Part shown: piece by piece, positions 33,875 through 42,693 of the stretch | How the letters are laid out: each line of letters begins with the position of its first letter | How positions within the stretch are numbered: position 1 is the first letter of the stretch | Assembly: GCF_003857035.1 (NCBI RefSeq) | Contig: NZ_QGSY01000270.1 | Span: forward strand, 1-45,349 | Direction: 5' to 3' | Length of the DNA stretch: 45,349 bases | Source: Micromonospora arida | Lineage (GTDB): Bacteria; Actinomycetota; Actinomycetes; Mycobacteriales; Micromonosporaceae | Program-made: the position numbers and the translations under genes | Notes under the pieces: model-generated | Told to the model about the DNA's origin: nothing | What the model saw: the letters and a program-made list of their open reading frames with translations, nothing else | The model's database searches: none

Positions 33875-36479
33875 GCTCCGGATCCGCGGCAAGCTCGCGC
33901 TGCTCGTGGTGATTCCGCTGCTCAGCATGGTCGGTCTGGCCGTGCCGGTGATGCTCGACCGGGTCACCGCGGCACAGCGGGCCGGCGACACCGCCGAACG
34001 GGTCCGGCTCGCCAGCCGGGTCGGCAGCCTGGTCCAGGACCTCCAGCAGGAACGCATCCTCTCCGTCGGTTTCCTGCTCGGTCGGGTCGAACGCAGTGAG
34101 CTGGTCCTCAAGTCCGCCGACGTGGACGACCGGGTGGCCGACCTCCGGGCGGCGCGGAGCGACGCGCTGACCGACCAGGTCGACCGCGCCCTCGACGGCG
34201 TGTCCGGCCTCATCGACCTGCGCACGGCCGTCCTGGCCCGGGCCGCCAACCCGGGTCAGGTGATAGACGCGTTCGGCCCGGTCAACAAGGGGATCATCGA
34301 GTCACTGCGGCTGGTGGTCGGAGTGGACACCGACACACGGGCGGGCCGGCAGGTGCTCGCCCTCGACGGGCTGCTCCGCGCCGACGAGGGCCTGGGCGCC
34401 TGCGCCACCCTGAGCCTGCTGGTCAAGGCGATCGGCACCCCGGACACCACTGCCGGGTATGTGGCGTGCATCGCCGCGCTCATGGTCGACAACTCGCGCT
34501 ACCGCAGCCTGATCACGCCCGAGCAGCTCACTGTGGCCCAGCTCAACGACGCCGCCGTGGCCGCGCGTACCAGCCCCGACTTCCTGGTCAGGAGCGCCCG
34601 GGACCCGGCGGCCGCGGTCCGCGACGTGTCGTTGGAGGCGCTCTTCCCGGCCGTCCGCACGATGATCCGGCTCGGTCAGTTCGTCGAGAAGAAGCTGGTC
34701 GCCGACGTGCTCGCCGAGGTGACGGCCGAGCAGCGGCGCGCGCTGACCGCCGCGTACCTGGTCGGTGCCGCGGCGGCGTTGATCCTGACGCTGGTGGTCC
34801 TGCTCAGCGTGGCGGTGGCGCGGACGGTGGCCCGACCGCTGACCCGACTCACCCGCTCGGCCGACCGGGTCGCCCGGGTCGCCGAGGCGGAGCTGGTCCG
34901 GGTCACCGACGACGAGGCGGAGAGACCTCAAGCGGTCCGGCTGGAGCCGGTGGACATCCGCGCCAACGACGAGATCGGCGACCTGGCGCGGGCCTTCGAC
35001 CGGGTGCAGAACACCGCGGCGCAACTGGTCGAGCGGCAGGTCGCCGGCCGACGCAACGTGGCGCAGATGTTCGGCCACGTCGGACGACGTACCCAGAACC
35101 TGGTGGGTCGGCAGATCGCGCTGATCGACCGGCTGGAGCAGCAGGAGGCCGACCCGGGCCGCCTGGAGCACCTGTACCGACTCGACCACATCTCCAGCCG
35201 GTTGCGGCGCAACGCCGGCAGCCTCGTGGTGCTCTCCGGCTCGGCCGGGGCCGACGCGCACACCGCGCCGGTGCCGCTGGCCGACGTGGTCCGGTTGGCG
35301 CTCGGTGAGATCGAGGACTACACCCGGGTGGAGGTGCAGGTGCCGGCGGGCGTCTCGGCCGCGCCGGCGGTGGTCGGTGACCTGGTCCTGGCGCTGGCCG
35401 AGCTGATGGAGAACGCCACCGTCTTCTCGCCGCCGCACACCCGGGTGCTGGTGGCCGCCGAGACGTCCGGCCTCGGCGCACGGATCACCGTGGTTGACCA
35501 CGGCATCGGCATGAGCGAGCAACGGCTGGCTGAGGAGAACGCCCGGCTCACCCGCCGGGAACGGCTCGACCTGGCCCCGACCGAGGTGCTCGGTCTCTTC
35601 GTGGTGGGCCGGTTGGCCCGTCGGCACGGCTGGCAGGTCGCACTGGCCGCCACCGGCGGCGGAGGGGTGACCGCACAGCTGGAGATCCCGTCGACGTCGC
35701 TGGTGCTGCGCCGCGCCGACCGCGCAGGGGTCACCGTGGCCCGCGCCGCGGTGCCGGATCGGGACCGGCGTACGACGGCGACGCCCAAGCCCGAGCAGGA
35801 AGCGTTGCCCAGTGCGGTTGCCGTCGCCGTGCCGGCCCGCTTCGACTCGGACCTGCTGAGCCGGGCCACCCGCAGCCTGGACGCCGGCCCGTCCTGGAAC
35901 GCGTTCGGTCGGGGCCAGCCGGAGCAGGCCGTTCCCGAACCCCAGAGCCCCGAACCGGTGGGCAAACCGGGCGGGCCACGGGTACGGCAGCGGGTTCCCG
36001 GGGCCACGCTGCACGCCACCGCCCCGACGACCCGGCCGGTGGACGCCACCGGCGCGGACCCCGCCGCCGCCCGCGCGCTGGTGGAGGCCTTCCAAGCAGG
36101 TGTACGCCGCGCCGAGCTGCAGGTGGCGCCGCGCCTCGACGGCGCGACGGCGCGGACGGCCAGCGACCCGACGGCCAGCGCCGGGGCGGCCGTGGTGGAC
36201 TTGGGCACGACCGTCGACCTGCCCAGCACCCCGGGAGGCGCCGGCCCCACGGTGCCGCGTGGTGGTGGCTCGACCGATGCCGCACCGGAGCGGCCCCGGT
36301 TGAGTCGGCGGGTGCCGGGAGCGAACCTCACCGCCACCCCGGCCTGCCAACCGCCCAGCACCCACCTCGGTGACCCGGCCGAGGTCCGCGACCTCATCAG
36401 CGAGTTCGAGGCGGGCGTCGCCCGCGCTCTCCGCGAAGTCAGCCCCGACCACCGGAACGAAGAAGGATCATCACGGTGA
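33861..36479 (+). CDS. cvnA: Conservon sensor kinase-like protein CvnA (nitrate/nitrite-sensing domain)
   Basis: The 872-residue protein has a first helix (about 10-32), an extracytoplasmic NIT-type helical sensor (33-290), a second helix (295-319), and a HAMP segment. Its histidine-kinase core has a DHp-like His443 in LDHISSRLRRN, the N-box ELMENATVFSPP (Asn518), and DHGIGM (Asp546). The C-terminal 200 residues carry two copies of a module: RVPGA followed by a DPA-RxL-F-AGVxRA helix. In conservons CvnA works with CvnB-D rather than a standard response regulator. The ATG at 33861 follows GGGGGG and overlaps the previous gene. Its stop overlaps the GTG of CvnB. Confidence 0.9.
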   Translation: MLLGRLRIRGKLALLVVIPLLSMVGLAVPVMLDRVTAAQRAGDTAERVRLASRVGSLVQDLQQERILSVGFLLGRVERSELVLKSADVDDRVADLRAARSDALTDQVDRALDGVSGLIDLRTAVLARAANPGQVIDAFGPVNKGIIESLRLVVGVDTDTRAGRQVLALDGLLRADEGLGACATLSLLVKAIGTPDTTAGYVACIAALMVDNSRYRSLITPEQLTVAQLNDAAVAARTSPDFLVRSARDPAAAVRDVSLEALFPAVRTMIRLGQFVEKKLVADVLAEVTAEQRRALTAAYLVGAAAALILTLVVLLSVAVARTVARPLTRLTRSADRVARVAEAELVRVTDDEAERPQAVRLEPVDIRANDEIGDLARAFDRVQNTAAQLVERQVAGRRNVAQMFGHVGRRTQNLVGRQIALIDRLEQQEADPGRLEHLYRLDHISSRLRRNAGSLVVLSGSAGADAHTAPVPLADVVRLALGEIEDYTRVEVQVPAGVSAAPAVVGDLVLALAELMENATVFSPPHTRVLVAAETSGLGARITVVDHGIGMSEQRLAEENARLTRRERLDLAPTEVLGLFVVGRLARRHGWQVALAATGGGGVTAQLEIPSTSLVLRRADRAGVTVARAAVPDRDRRTTATPKPEQEALPSAVAVAVPARFDSDLLSRATRSLDAGPSWNAFGRGQPEQAVPEPQSPEPVGKPGGPRVRQRVPGATLHATAPTTRPVDATGADPAAARALVEAFQAGVRRAELQVAPRLDGATARTASDPTASAGAAVVDLGTTVDLPSTPGGAGPTVPRGGGSTDAAPERPRLSRRVPGANLTATPACQPPSTHLGDPAEVRDLISEFEAGVARALREVSPDHRNEEGSSR

Positions 36480-36949
36480 CCAGCCCCTTCCTGCACGACA
36501 ATGTCGACCAGAGTCAGCCCAGCGCCAATGGGGACCTCAGCCCGGAGGCCCGTACGTTCAACTGGCTGCTGGACTCCTTCACCTCCAGCACCGCCGGGGT
36601 CCTGGAGGCGATCGCGGTCTCCTCGGACGGTCTGCTGATGGCCATGTCAGCGATCAAGGATCGGTCCAACGCGGAGCGGTTGGCCGCCGTCGTGTCCGGG
36701 ATGACCAGCCTCGCCGGTGGGGCCGCCAGTTGGTACGCCCTCGGCGGCCTGAACCGGGTGATCGTCGACATGGCCGACGGCTACCTGCTGATCAGCGCGA
36801 TCAGCAGCGGTTCCGTGCTCGGGGTGGTCGCCGACCGTTCGGCGAACCTGGGCACCGTCGCGTACGAGATGACGCTCTTCGCCGGGCGGGCCGGTGGCGC
36901 CCTGACCCCGCGACTGATCGTCGAGTTGAAGAACGCCGTTCAGCAGTGA
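36476..36949 (+). CDS. cvnB: Roadblock/LC7-domain protein CvnB
   Basis: The 157-residue protein has a roadblock/LC7 fold (about 25-130): FNWLLDSFTSSTAGVLEAIAVSSDGLLMAMS, then GGLNRVIVDMADGYLLISAISSGSVLGVVAD. In conservons this protein forms dimers that bind or regulate the GTPase CvnD, like the MglB partner of MglA. The GTG start overlaps the CvnA stop (GTGA), with GAAGGA upstream. The stop overlaps the GTG of CvnC in the same way, so translation is coupled through the operon. Confidence 0.93.
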   Translation: MTSPFLHDNVDQSQPSANGDLSPEARTFNWLLDSFTSSTAGVLEAIAVSSDGLLMAMSAIKDRSNAERLAAVVSGMTSLAGGAASWYALGGLNRVIVDMADGYLLISAISSGSVLGVVADRSANLGTVAYEMTLFAGRAGGALTPRLIVELKNAVQQ

Positions 36950-37434
36950 CCCCCGACGTCGCCGGCGAGGATCCGGATCCGGACCCGAGCGTTCGGATCC
37001 GCCCGTACCTGCGCACGTCACCCTCGGCCGGGGTGGGCGCGGCGGCGACACCGGCGCTGCCCGAGCCGGAGCCGGACGGGGACCAGCCGGCCGGTCCCCG
37101 TCCGTTCGTGCTCACCTCCGGGCGGGTTGCGGGTGCCGACCCGGCGATCGGGCTGGAGACCCAGGTGACCGTCCGCATGGACAGCGGCTGGTGGGCCGGC
37201 CCACCCGGCGCCCTGCTGGCACCGGAACTTCAGACGATCATCGCGCTCTGCGCCGAGCCGATTTCGGTGGCCGAGATCTCGGCCCGTGCCCGACTGCACT
37301 TCGGCGTGACGCGGGTCCTGGTCGGCGACCTACGGGCCGCCGGGCACCTGGACGTGCACGTGACCGACACCGACGACGCTGTCGACCCCGATCTCATCCT
37401 GCGAGTGATTGATGGACTCCGTGCGATCTCCTGA
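36946..37434 (+). CDS. cvnC: DUF742 protein CvnC
   Basis: The 162-residue protein starts at GTG, overlapping the CvnB stop. The first 60 residues are Pro/Asp-rich. The DUF742 domain follows: RPFVLTSGRV, GPPGALLAPELQTIIALC, and ISVAEISARARLHFGVTRVLVGDL. The last segment looks like a winged helix-turn-helix. In conservons this third component links the membrane kinase and the GTPase; DNA binding is not proven. It overlaps CvnD by 23 bp. Confidence 0.92.
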   Translation: MTPDVAGEDPDPDPSVRIRPYLRTSPSAGVGAAATPALPEPEPDGDQPAGPRPFVLTSGRVAGADPAIGLETQVTVRMDSGWWAGPPGALLAPELQTIIALCAEPISVAEISARARLHFGVTRVLVGDLRAAGHLDVHVTDTDDAVDPDLILRVIDGLRAIS

Positions 37435-38167
37435 ATGGCCGGTCGCCCCGCTCGGCGGGGTCGCCGCGAACAGCGCCACCGCCCGTTACGGCATGTCCCC
37501 GGGCACCGGGCCGATAGTCGGGCGGGCGGGCCCACCACCGACCGCACCGCCTCCGTACCAGCCCTCGTCCGGTGCGGGGTCGATCCCTCCGACCGGTAAG
37601 CCGGCCGCACCGCCGATCCCGGTCAAGATCCTGGTGGCCGGTGGGTTCGGGGTGGGCAAGACCACCACCGTGGGTGCGATCTCCGAGATCGCGCCCCTGA
37701 CCACCGAGGCCGAGATGACCACCGCCGGGATCGGCGTGGACGACCCGGGTGCCCGGTCCACCAAGACCACCACCACGGTGGCGATGGATTTCGGCTGCGT
37801 GACGATCGACCGCAGCCTGAAGCTCTACCTGTTCGGCACGCCGGGGCAGACCCGGTTCGGCTTCATGTGGGACGACCTGGCCCGGGGAGCGCTCGGCGCG
37901 CTGGTGGTGGTGGACAGCGCCCGGCTGGACGACTGCTTCCCGGCCATCGACTTCTTCGAGCGGGCCGGGCTGCCGTTCGTCGTCGGGGTCAACGCCTTCG
38001 ACGGGCGACTGGCCCTGGAGCTCGGCGAGATCCGTTGGGCGCTGGCCATCGGTGATCATGTGCCCCTGGTGCAGTTCGATGCCCGCGACCGGCTCTCGGT
38101 GCGGGACGCACTACTGGTCGTCCTGGACCGCGCGCTGGACCGCGCTACCCGGGACAGGAGGGCCTGA
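37412..38167 (+). CDS. cvnD: Conservon Ras-like GTPase CvnD
   Basis: The 251-residue protein has a disordered Pro-rich N-terminus (about 70 residues) and a small G domain: P-loop GGFGVGKTT (77-85), the switch region with STKTTTTVAMDFG, and FGTPGQTRFGFMW as G3. G3 has TPGQ in place of DxxG, as is usual in the conservon family. VVGVNAFD is G4, with Asn and Asp kept. It likely cycles between GTP and GDP under control of CvnB. The ATG at 37412 lies inside the end of CvnC; a GTG at 37421 is possible. Confidence 0.92.
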   Translation: MDSVRSPEWPVAPLGGVAANSATARYGMSPGTGPIVGRAGPPPTAPPPYQPSSGAGSIPPTGKPAAPPIPVKILVAGGFGVGKTTTVGAISEIAPLTTEAEMTTAGIGVDDPGARSTKTTTTVAMDFGCVTIDRSLKLYLFGTPGQTRFGFMWDDLARGALGALVVVDSARLDDCFPAIDFFERAGLPFVVGVNAFDGRLALELGEIRWALAIGDHVPLVQFDARDRLSVRDALLVVLDRALDRATRDRRA

Positions 38168-38205
38168 GCCGACCAGCTCCGGCCGTGGCGGGAAGAGGTG
38201 ATCTG

Positions 38206-38706
38206 GTGAGGGGCGACCTGGACGAGACGCTGGCCCGGCTGGCCCGACGTGAGGAGGCGTCGCGCCGTCGGGCCGCCGACCGTGACGACACCACCGCACC
38301 GTCGAGCCCGCCCGGCCTCGGCGGCGACACCCGCAACGCCCGTCCCGGCCGGCACGCCGGGGTGGAGGCCCCGAGCGAGGTGGCCGGATGGGGGCCGGTC
38401 GAGGAGGTGGCCGAGGCGATCCGCCAGGTCGTCGGGGCCCACCCAGGGCTGGCGGTGACCGTGCAGGTGGAGCACGCCGGGCGGACGTACCCGATGCAGG
38501 TCTCCTGGAACGGGCCCACCGTCACGGTCGGCCCGGTTCCCCCACCGACGCCGGTGGAACCCCCGCCGGCCTGGCCGCTCTCCGGGCGGACGGTGCCCGC
38601 CTGGGCACCCGGTCCGGACGGGTTGGCCCCGGACCCGGCGGCCCGGTTGGCCGAGCTGATCCGACGCGACCCGACGCTGTTGGACGAGCTGGATCCGCGG
38701 CGCTGA
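38206..38706 (+). CDS. Hypothetical protein after the conservon
   Basis: The 166-residue soluble protein has a charged N-terminal helix (LDETLARLARREEASRRRAADRDD), a compact middle domain (EVAEAIRQVVGAHPGLAVTVQVEHAGRTYPMQVSW), a Pro-rich linker and a short C-terminal helix (AARLAELIRRDPTLLDELDPRR). I do not recognise a family. The GTG at 38206 follows AGAGG at good spacing; a GTG at 38185 in frame is less likely. It starts 38 bp after CvnD and ends 36 bp before the Cdc48-like gene, so it is probably in the same transcript. Confidence 0.7.
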   Translation: MRGDLDETLARLARREEASRRRAADRDDTTAPSSPPGLGGDTRNARPGRHAGVEAPSEVAGWGPVEEVAEAIRQVVGAHPGLAVTVQVEHAGRTYPMQVSWNGPTVTVGPVPPPTPVEPPPAWPLSGRTVPAWAPGPDGLAPDPAARLAELIRRDPTLLDELDPRR

Positions 38707-38742
38707 CCGGCGGGGCTGGCTGCCGGCGGCTACGGTCGGGCA

Positions 38743-40956
38743 GTGGCGCAACCCGACCTGACCTTGACGGCGAGCCTGCGGCCGGCGGCACTGGACGCCC
38801 GACGGGGCATCGTGCGCCTGCACCCGGAGGCGCTGACAGCGCTGGGGCTGCGCCCCGGCGACCCGGTCCGCCTTGTCGGCCGCCGGGAGACGGCCGGCAT
38901 CGCGGCGGCGGCCGGGCCGGGCGCGAGCAGCGCCCTGCTGTACGCCGACGACCTGACGTTGGGCAACCTGGGTCTGCGCGACGGCGGTCAGGTGCGGGTG
39001 AGCCCGGTGCCGTTGGTCTCGGCGAGCCGGGTCGTCCTGGCCGGGCCGGTGGGGGTCGTCGCGGCGGTCAGCCCGGAGATGCTCCGGCTCGCCCTGCTGG
39101 GCAAGGTGCTCACCGCAGGGGACGACGTGTCGCTGCTGCCGCAGGACGTGCTGCCGGACGCCTCGGTCCGCAGCCTGGTCGAGGCGGCGCGACGCAGCCT
39201 CGCCAACACCGTCGGCTTCGCCTGGACCAGCACCCTGCTCAGCGTGGTAACGGTCGAGCCGGCGGCCGGCGCGCTGGTCACCATGGGCACATCGGTCGCC
39301 TGGGAGCACGGTGCGACGACCCACGGTGGGCCCGCCCCGGTCGGTGCCGCGTCGACCCGGCCGGGTAGGAGCGCCGACGCCGTTCCGACTGAGGACGCGC
39401 CCGACGTGGACGAGCTACCCGGGCTGCGGGCCCAGGCCGAGGAGCTGACCGAGCTGCTGGACCTCGGCTTCCACCACCGGGAGGTGCTGGGCCGACTCGG
39501 CACCACCATCTCGTTGGGGGTGTTGCTCGTCGGCCCGGCGGGATCCGGGAAGTCGGCGCTGGTCCGGGCCGTGGCCGCGCGGGTCGGTGCCCGCGTCCAC
39601 CCGCTCTGGGCGCCGGAGGTGGCCGCGTTGGCCAGTCCGGCCGCCGCCGACCGGTTGCGCGTCGCGACGTCGGCGGCCCGGGCCGAAGGGCCGGCGGTAC
39701 TGCTGGTCACCGACGTCGAGGCGCTCGCCCCCGCGGACGATCCCGGTCCGGTGGCGACGGTGTTCCGTCAGGTCCTCGCGGAGAGCATCCGCGCCGGCGT
39801 CGCCGTGGTCTGCACCACCGGCCGGCCGGAGGCGGTCGACCCGGCACTGCGCGCCCCCGACCTGCTGTCGCTGCGGATCAGCGTCCCGCTCCCGGATCAG
39901 GCGCTGCGCCGCGAACAGCTCACCGTGCTGACCCGGCAGGTGCCGCTGGCCGACGACGTCCGGCTGGACGAGGTGGCCGCGCGTACCCCCGGGTTCGTCG
40001 CGGCGGACCTGGCCGCGCTGGTCCGGGAGGCCGGGGTACGCGCGGCGCTGCGGCAGAAGTCCGCCGAGACGCCGACGGTGTCGATGGCCGACTTCACCGC
40101 CGCCCGGGAGGTGGTCCGGCCCACCACGATGGCGGCATCCACCCTGGATCTGGCTTCGGTGACCCTGGACGACGTGGGCGGCCTCGACGAGGTCAAGCAG
40201 ACGCTGACCGAGTCGGTGCTGTGGCCGCTGACCTACCCGGACACCTTCGCCCGGCTCGGCGTGCAGCCGCCGCGCGGCGTGCTGCTCTACGGGCCGCCGG
40301 GCTGCGGCAAGACCTACCTGGTCACCGCACTGGCCGGGTCGGGACGGGCCAACGTGCTGTCGGTCAAGGGGGCCGAACTGCTCTCCAAGTGGGTCGGTGA
40401 GAGCGAACGCGCGGTCCGCGAGCTGTTCCGTCGGGCCCGGGAGGCGGCCCCCACGCTGATCTTCCTGGACGAGGTGGACGCGCTGGCGCCGGTACGCGGC
40501 CAGGCCACCGACGGGGGCACCACGGACCGGGTGGTGGCCGCCCTGCTCACCGAGCTGGACGGGGTGGAGACGCTGCGCAACGTGGTGGTGGTCGGTGCGA
40601 CGAACCGGCCGGACCTGGTCGACCCGGCGCTGCTGCGGCCGGGCCGATTGGAGCGGCTGGTCTACGTGCCGCCGCCGGACGGGCCCGCCCGCGCGGAGAT
40701 CCTGCGGGCCGCGTCCCGGCAGGTGCCGCTGGCACCGGACGTCGACCTGCCGGCTCTCGGCGACGAGCTGACCGGCTTCTCCGCCGCGGACTGCGCGGCG
40801 CTGATCCGCGAGGCGGCGTTGGCCGCGATGCGTGAGTCGCTCGCCGCCGCCACGGTCACCGCTGAGCACGTGTCGACCGCACGGGCCCGGGTACGACCGT
40901 CGCTGGACCCGGCCCAGGTCGCCAGCCTGGCCGCGTACGCCGCCGGCCGGGAGTGA
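38743..40956 (+). CDS. cpa: Cdc48-like AAA+ ATPase (Cpa type)
   Basis: The 737-residue protein starts at GTG. A Cdc48 N-like double-psi barrel (about 1-95) is followed by a linker and two AAA modules. D1 has Walker A GPAGSGKS (265-272), but the Walker B reads LLVTDVEAL, with Val after the Asp instead of Glu. D2 is canonical: GPPGCGKT (517-524), IFLDEVDA (Asp576/Glu577), GATNRPDLVDPALLRPGRLE. Actinobacterial Cdc48-like proteins (Cpa) are known to interact with the 20S proteasome. D2 is likely the active motor and D1 a binding module. It follows the conservon in the same direction. Confidence 0.9.
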   Translation: MAQPDLTLTASLRPAALDARRGIVRLHPEALTALGLRPGDPVRLVGRRETAGIAAAAGPGASSALLYADDLTLGNLGLRDGGQVRVSPVPLVSASRVVLAGPVGVVAAVSPEMLRLALLGKVLTAGDDVSLLPQDVLPDASVRSLVEAARRSLANTVGFAWTSTLLSVVTVEPAAGALVTMGTSVAWEHGATTHGGPAPVGAASTRPGRSADAVPTEDAPDVDELPGLRAQAEELTELLDLGFHHREVLGRLGTTISLGVLLVGPAGSGKSALVRAVAARVGARVHPLWAPEVAALASPAAADRLRVATSAARAEGPAVLLVTDVEALAPADDPGPVATVFRQVLAESIRAGVAVVCTTGRPEAVDPALRAPDLLSLRISVPLPDQALRREQLTVLTRQVPLADDVRLDEVAARTPGFVAADLAALVREAGVRAALRQKSAETPTVSMADFTAAREVVRPTTMAASTLDLASVTLDDVGGLDEVKQTLTESVLWPLTYPDTFARLGVQPPRGVLLYGPPGCGKTYLVTALAGSGRANVLSVKGAELLSKWVGESERAVRELFRRAREAAPTLIFLDEVDALAPVRGQATDGGTTDRVVAALLTELDGVETLRNVVVVGATNRPDLVDPALLRPGRLERLVYVPPPDGPARAEILRAASRQVPLAPDVDLPALGDELTGFSAADCAALIREAALAAMRESLAAATVTAEHVSTARARVRPSLDPAQVASLAAYAAGRE

Positions 40957-41012
40957 TCAGACCAGCACAACCTTTCGTCGCGCCCAGGACGTTCCTAAGG
41001 CGTCACATTCCT

Positions 41013-41030
41013 CAGTGGAGTTATCCACTG
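41013..41030. promoter_or_regulatory. Inverted repeat CAGTGGA-N4-TCCACTG
   Basis: Perfect 7-bp arms around GTTA lie 19 bp before the start codon at 41050. This is a suitable place for a repressor operator or a leader hairpin of the secreted propeller gene. Confidence 0.4.
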
Positions 41031-41049
41031 CGACGTCAGGTGGTGTTCC

Positions 41050-41982
41050 TTGCGCAAGCTGCTCTCTCTTCTCATCGTCCCCCTCGTTGCGGCGGCGACC
41101 CTGGTCTCGGTTGGTGCACCGGCGGCGGCTCATCCGGCGAAGCCGTTCCCCGCCCGGATCGCGCTGCCGAACGGGTTCACTCCGGAAGGACTGACGATCG
41201 GTCGTGGCACCACCGTCTTCGTGGGGTCCATTCTTGACGGTGCCGTGTGGCGGGGTGACTTACGCACCGGGCGCGGCTCGGTGCTGATCCCCGGCACACC
41301 CGGCACCGACAAGGCGGGCCTCAAGCTCGACCCGCAGGGCCGGCTCTGGACCGCCGACTTTTCCGGCGGGGGCGCGAGCGTGTACGACGCGGACACCGGC
41401 ACCAGGCTGGCCCACTACCAGTTCACCGATGTGCCGGGCAGCTACGTCAACGACCTCGTGATCACCCAGCGAGCGGTCTACTTCACCGACTCCGCACGGC
41501 AGGTGCTGTACGTGGTGCCCCTGGGCCCGGGTGGTCGCCTTCCGGCCCCCACCGCCTTCCGGGTGCTGCAGCTCAGCGGTCCGGCGGCCACTCCGGACGT
41601 CTACCACAACGGGATCGTGGCACTGCCGGACGGCGATCTGCTGGTCGCGCAGATGCTGACCGGTCAGCTCGTACGCGTCGACCCGCGTACCGGCGGCAGC
41701 CGCCTCGTCGACCTCGGGGGCTACTCGGTGGAACGGGCCGACGGACTGGTGCTGCGCGGACGCACCCTCTACGTGATCCGGAACCTGACCAACGTCATCG
41801 CGGTGGTCCGGCTGAACGCCGGGTACACCGCCGGAGTGGTGCAGCGGGAGATCACCGGCCCGCAGCTGCGTTCGCCGGCCACCGGCGACCTGCTCGGCTC
41901 GGCGTTGTACGTGGTCAACGGCCGGTTCGACGTGGAGTCGACGCCGAGCACCGACTACGACATCGTTCGGCTGCCGGCCTGA
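41050..41982 (+). CDS. Secreted SMP-30/gluconolactonase-like beta-propeller protein
   Basis: The 310-residue protein has a signal peptide (MRKLLSLLIVPLVAAATLVS, cleavage near AAAHPA). Repeated propeller blades follow: LPNGFTPEGLTIGRGTTVFVGSI, GLKLDPQGRLWTADFSGG, VNDLVITQRAVYFTDSARQVLYVV, and NGIVALPDGDLLVAQMLTGQLVRVD. Relatives include gluconolactonases and strictosidine synthase-like proteins; activity and substrate are unknown. The TTG at 41050 is placed by AGGTGG 6 nt upstream and the signal peptide. It stands alone after the Cdc48-like gene. Confidence 0.85.
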   Translation: MRKLLSLLIVPLVAAATLVSVGAPAAAHPAKPFPARIALPNGFTPEGLTIGRGTTVFVGSILDGAVWRGDLRTGRGSVLIPGTPGTDKAGLKLDPQGRLWTADFSGGGASVYDADTGTRLAHYQFTDVPGSYVNDLVITQRAVYFTDSARQVLYVVPLGPGGRLPAPTAFRVLQLSGPAATPDVYHNGIVALPDGDLLVAQMLTGQLVRVDPRTGGSRLVDLGGYSVERADGLVLRGRTLYVIRNLTNVIAVVRLNAGYTAGVVQREITGPQLRSPATGDLLGSALYVVNGRFDVESTPSTDYDIVRLPA

Positions 41983-41992
41983 CCCAGGCGGT

Positions 41993-42019
41993 CGGCGGCG
42001 ACCCCTGTGGTCGCCGCCG
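41993..42019. terminator. Bidirectional terminator hairpin
   Basis: CGGCGGCGACC (41993-42003) and its exact complement (42009-42019) flank a 5-nt loop between two convergent genes (stops at 41982 and 42035). There is no T-run. Confidence 0.65.
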
Positions 42020-42034
42020 GCCCCGACGGGCAGC

Positions 42035-42586
42035 TCAGAGAGCGGGCGGCGTCGAATCGAGGCAGATTTCGGCGCGCACCTTGCCGCCGTCCTCGCGCAG
42101 TTTCGCGCCACACTTCTGCAATACGGCGACCGCGCCGATGTTGTCCGGGGTCGTCTCGGCGACCACGGCCCGCATGCCCGCCCGAGCGGCGGCGTTCAGC
42201 AGCTCCCGTAAGGCAGCCGCGCCGATTCCCTGCCCGCGGGCGGACCGGCCGAGCCACATGCCGGTCTCCACCGTGCGCGGCTCGTCACAGCGCGTCATCC
42301 GGACCATGCCCATCACCTCGCCACCGACGAGGATGGCGTACATCTGCGAACCGGTCGGGCCGTCCAGCCCGCCGAAGCTTGCCCGGTGGAATTCGCGGAA
42401 CGCCTCGCGACGGGCGAGCGACCAGCCGGCGGGGGCCTCGACCGGGGGCATCACATCACCCGGCTCCGCCTCCGCAGCCGCTACGGAGAGCAACGGCTCC
42501 AGGTTCCGTTCGTCCACCGGCTCCAGCCGGACCGCACCCGCCACGTGCCGCAGTCTGCCGCCCTCATCGGCCGAAGTCCACCCCAT
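42035..42586 (-). CDS. GNAT N-acetyltransferase
   Basis: The 183-residue protein has a GNAT domain (about 15-175): VRLEPVDERNLEPLL, the acetyl-CoA loop SARGQGIGAAALRELL, and the closing TPDNIGAVAVLQKCGAKL. It resembles ribosomal-protein or small-molecule acetyltransferases; the substrate is unknown. Start choice is uncertain: the ATG at 42586 follows GTGGATGG, and a GTG at 42544 starts nearer the conserved region. Confidence 0.8.
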   Translation of the reverse strand: MGWTSADEGGRLRHVAGAVRLEPVDERNLEPLLSVAAAEAEPGDVMPPVEAPAGWSLARREAFREFHRASFGGLDGPTGSQMYAILVGGEVMGMVRMTRCDEPRTVETGMWLGRSARGQGIGAAALRELLNAAARAGMRAVVAETTPDNIGAVAVLQKCGAKLREDGGKVRAEICLDSTPPAL

Positions 42587-42693
42587 TGGCCATCCACTGG
42601 CGGTCCGGACAGCGGTACCGGCCGGTCGGGCGGCCCGGGTGTTCCACATCACGCTCTGTTGTCACCTGACCGGGTGTCACTGCACCAAAACGC

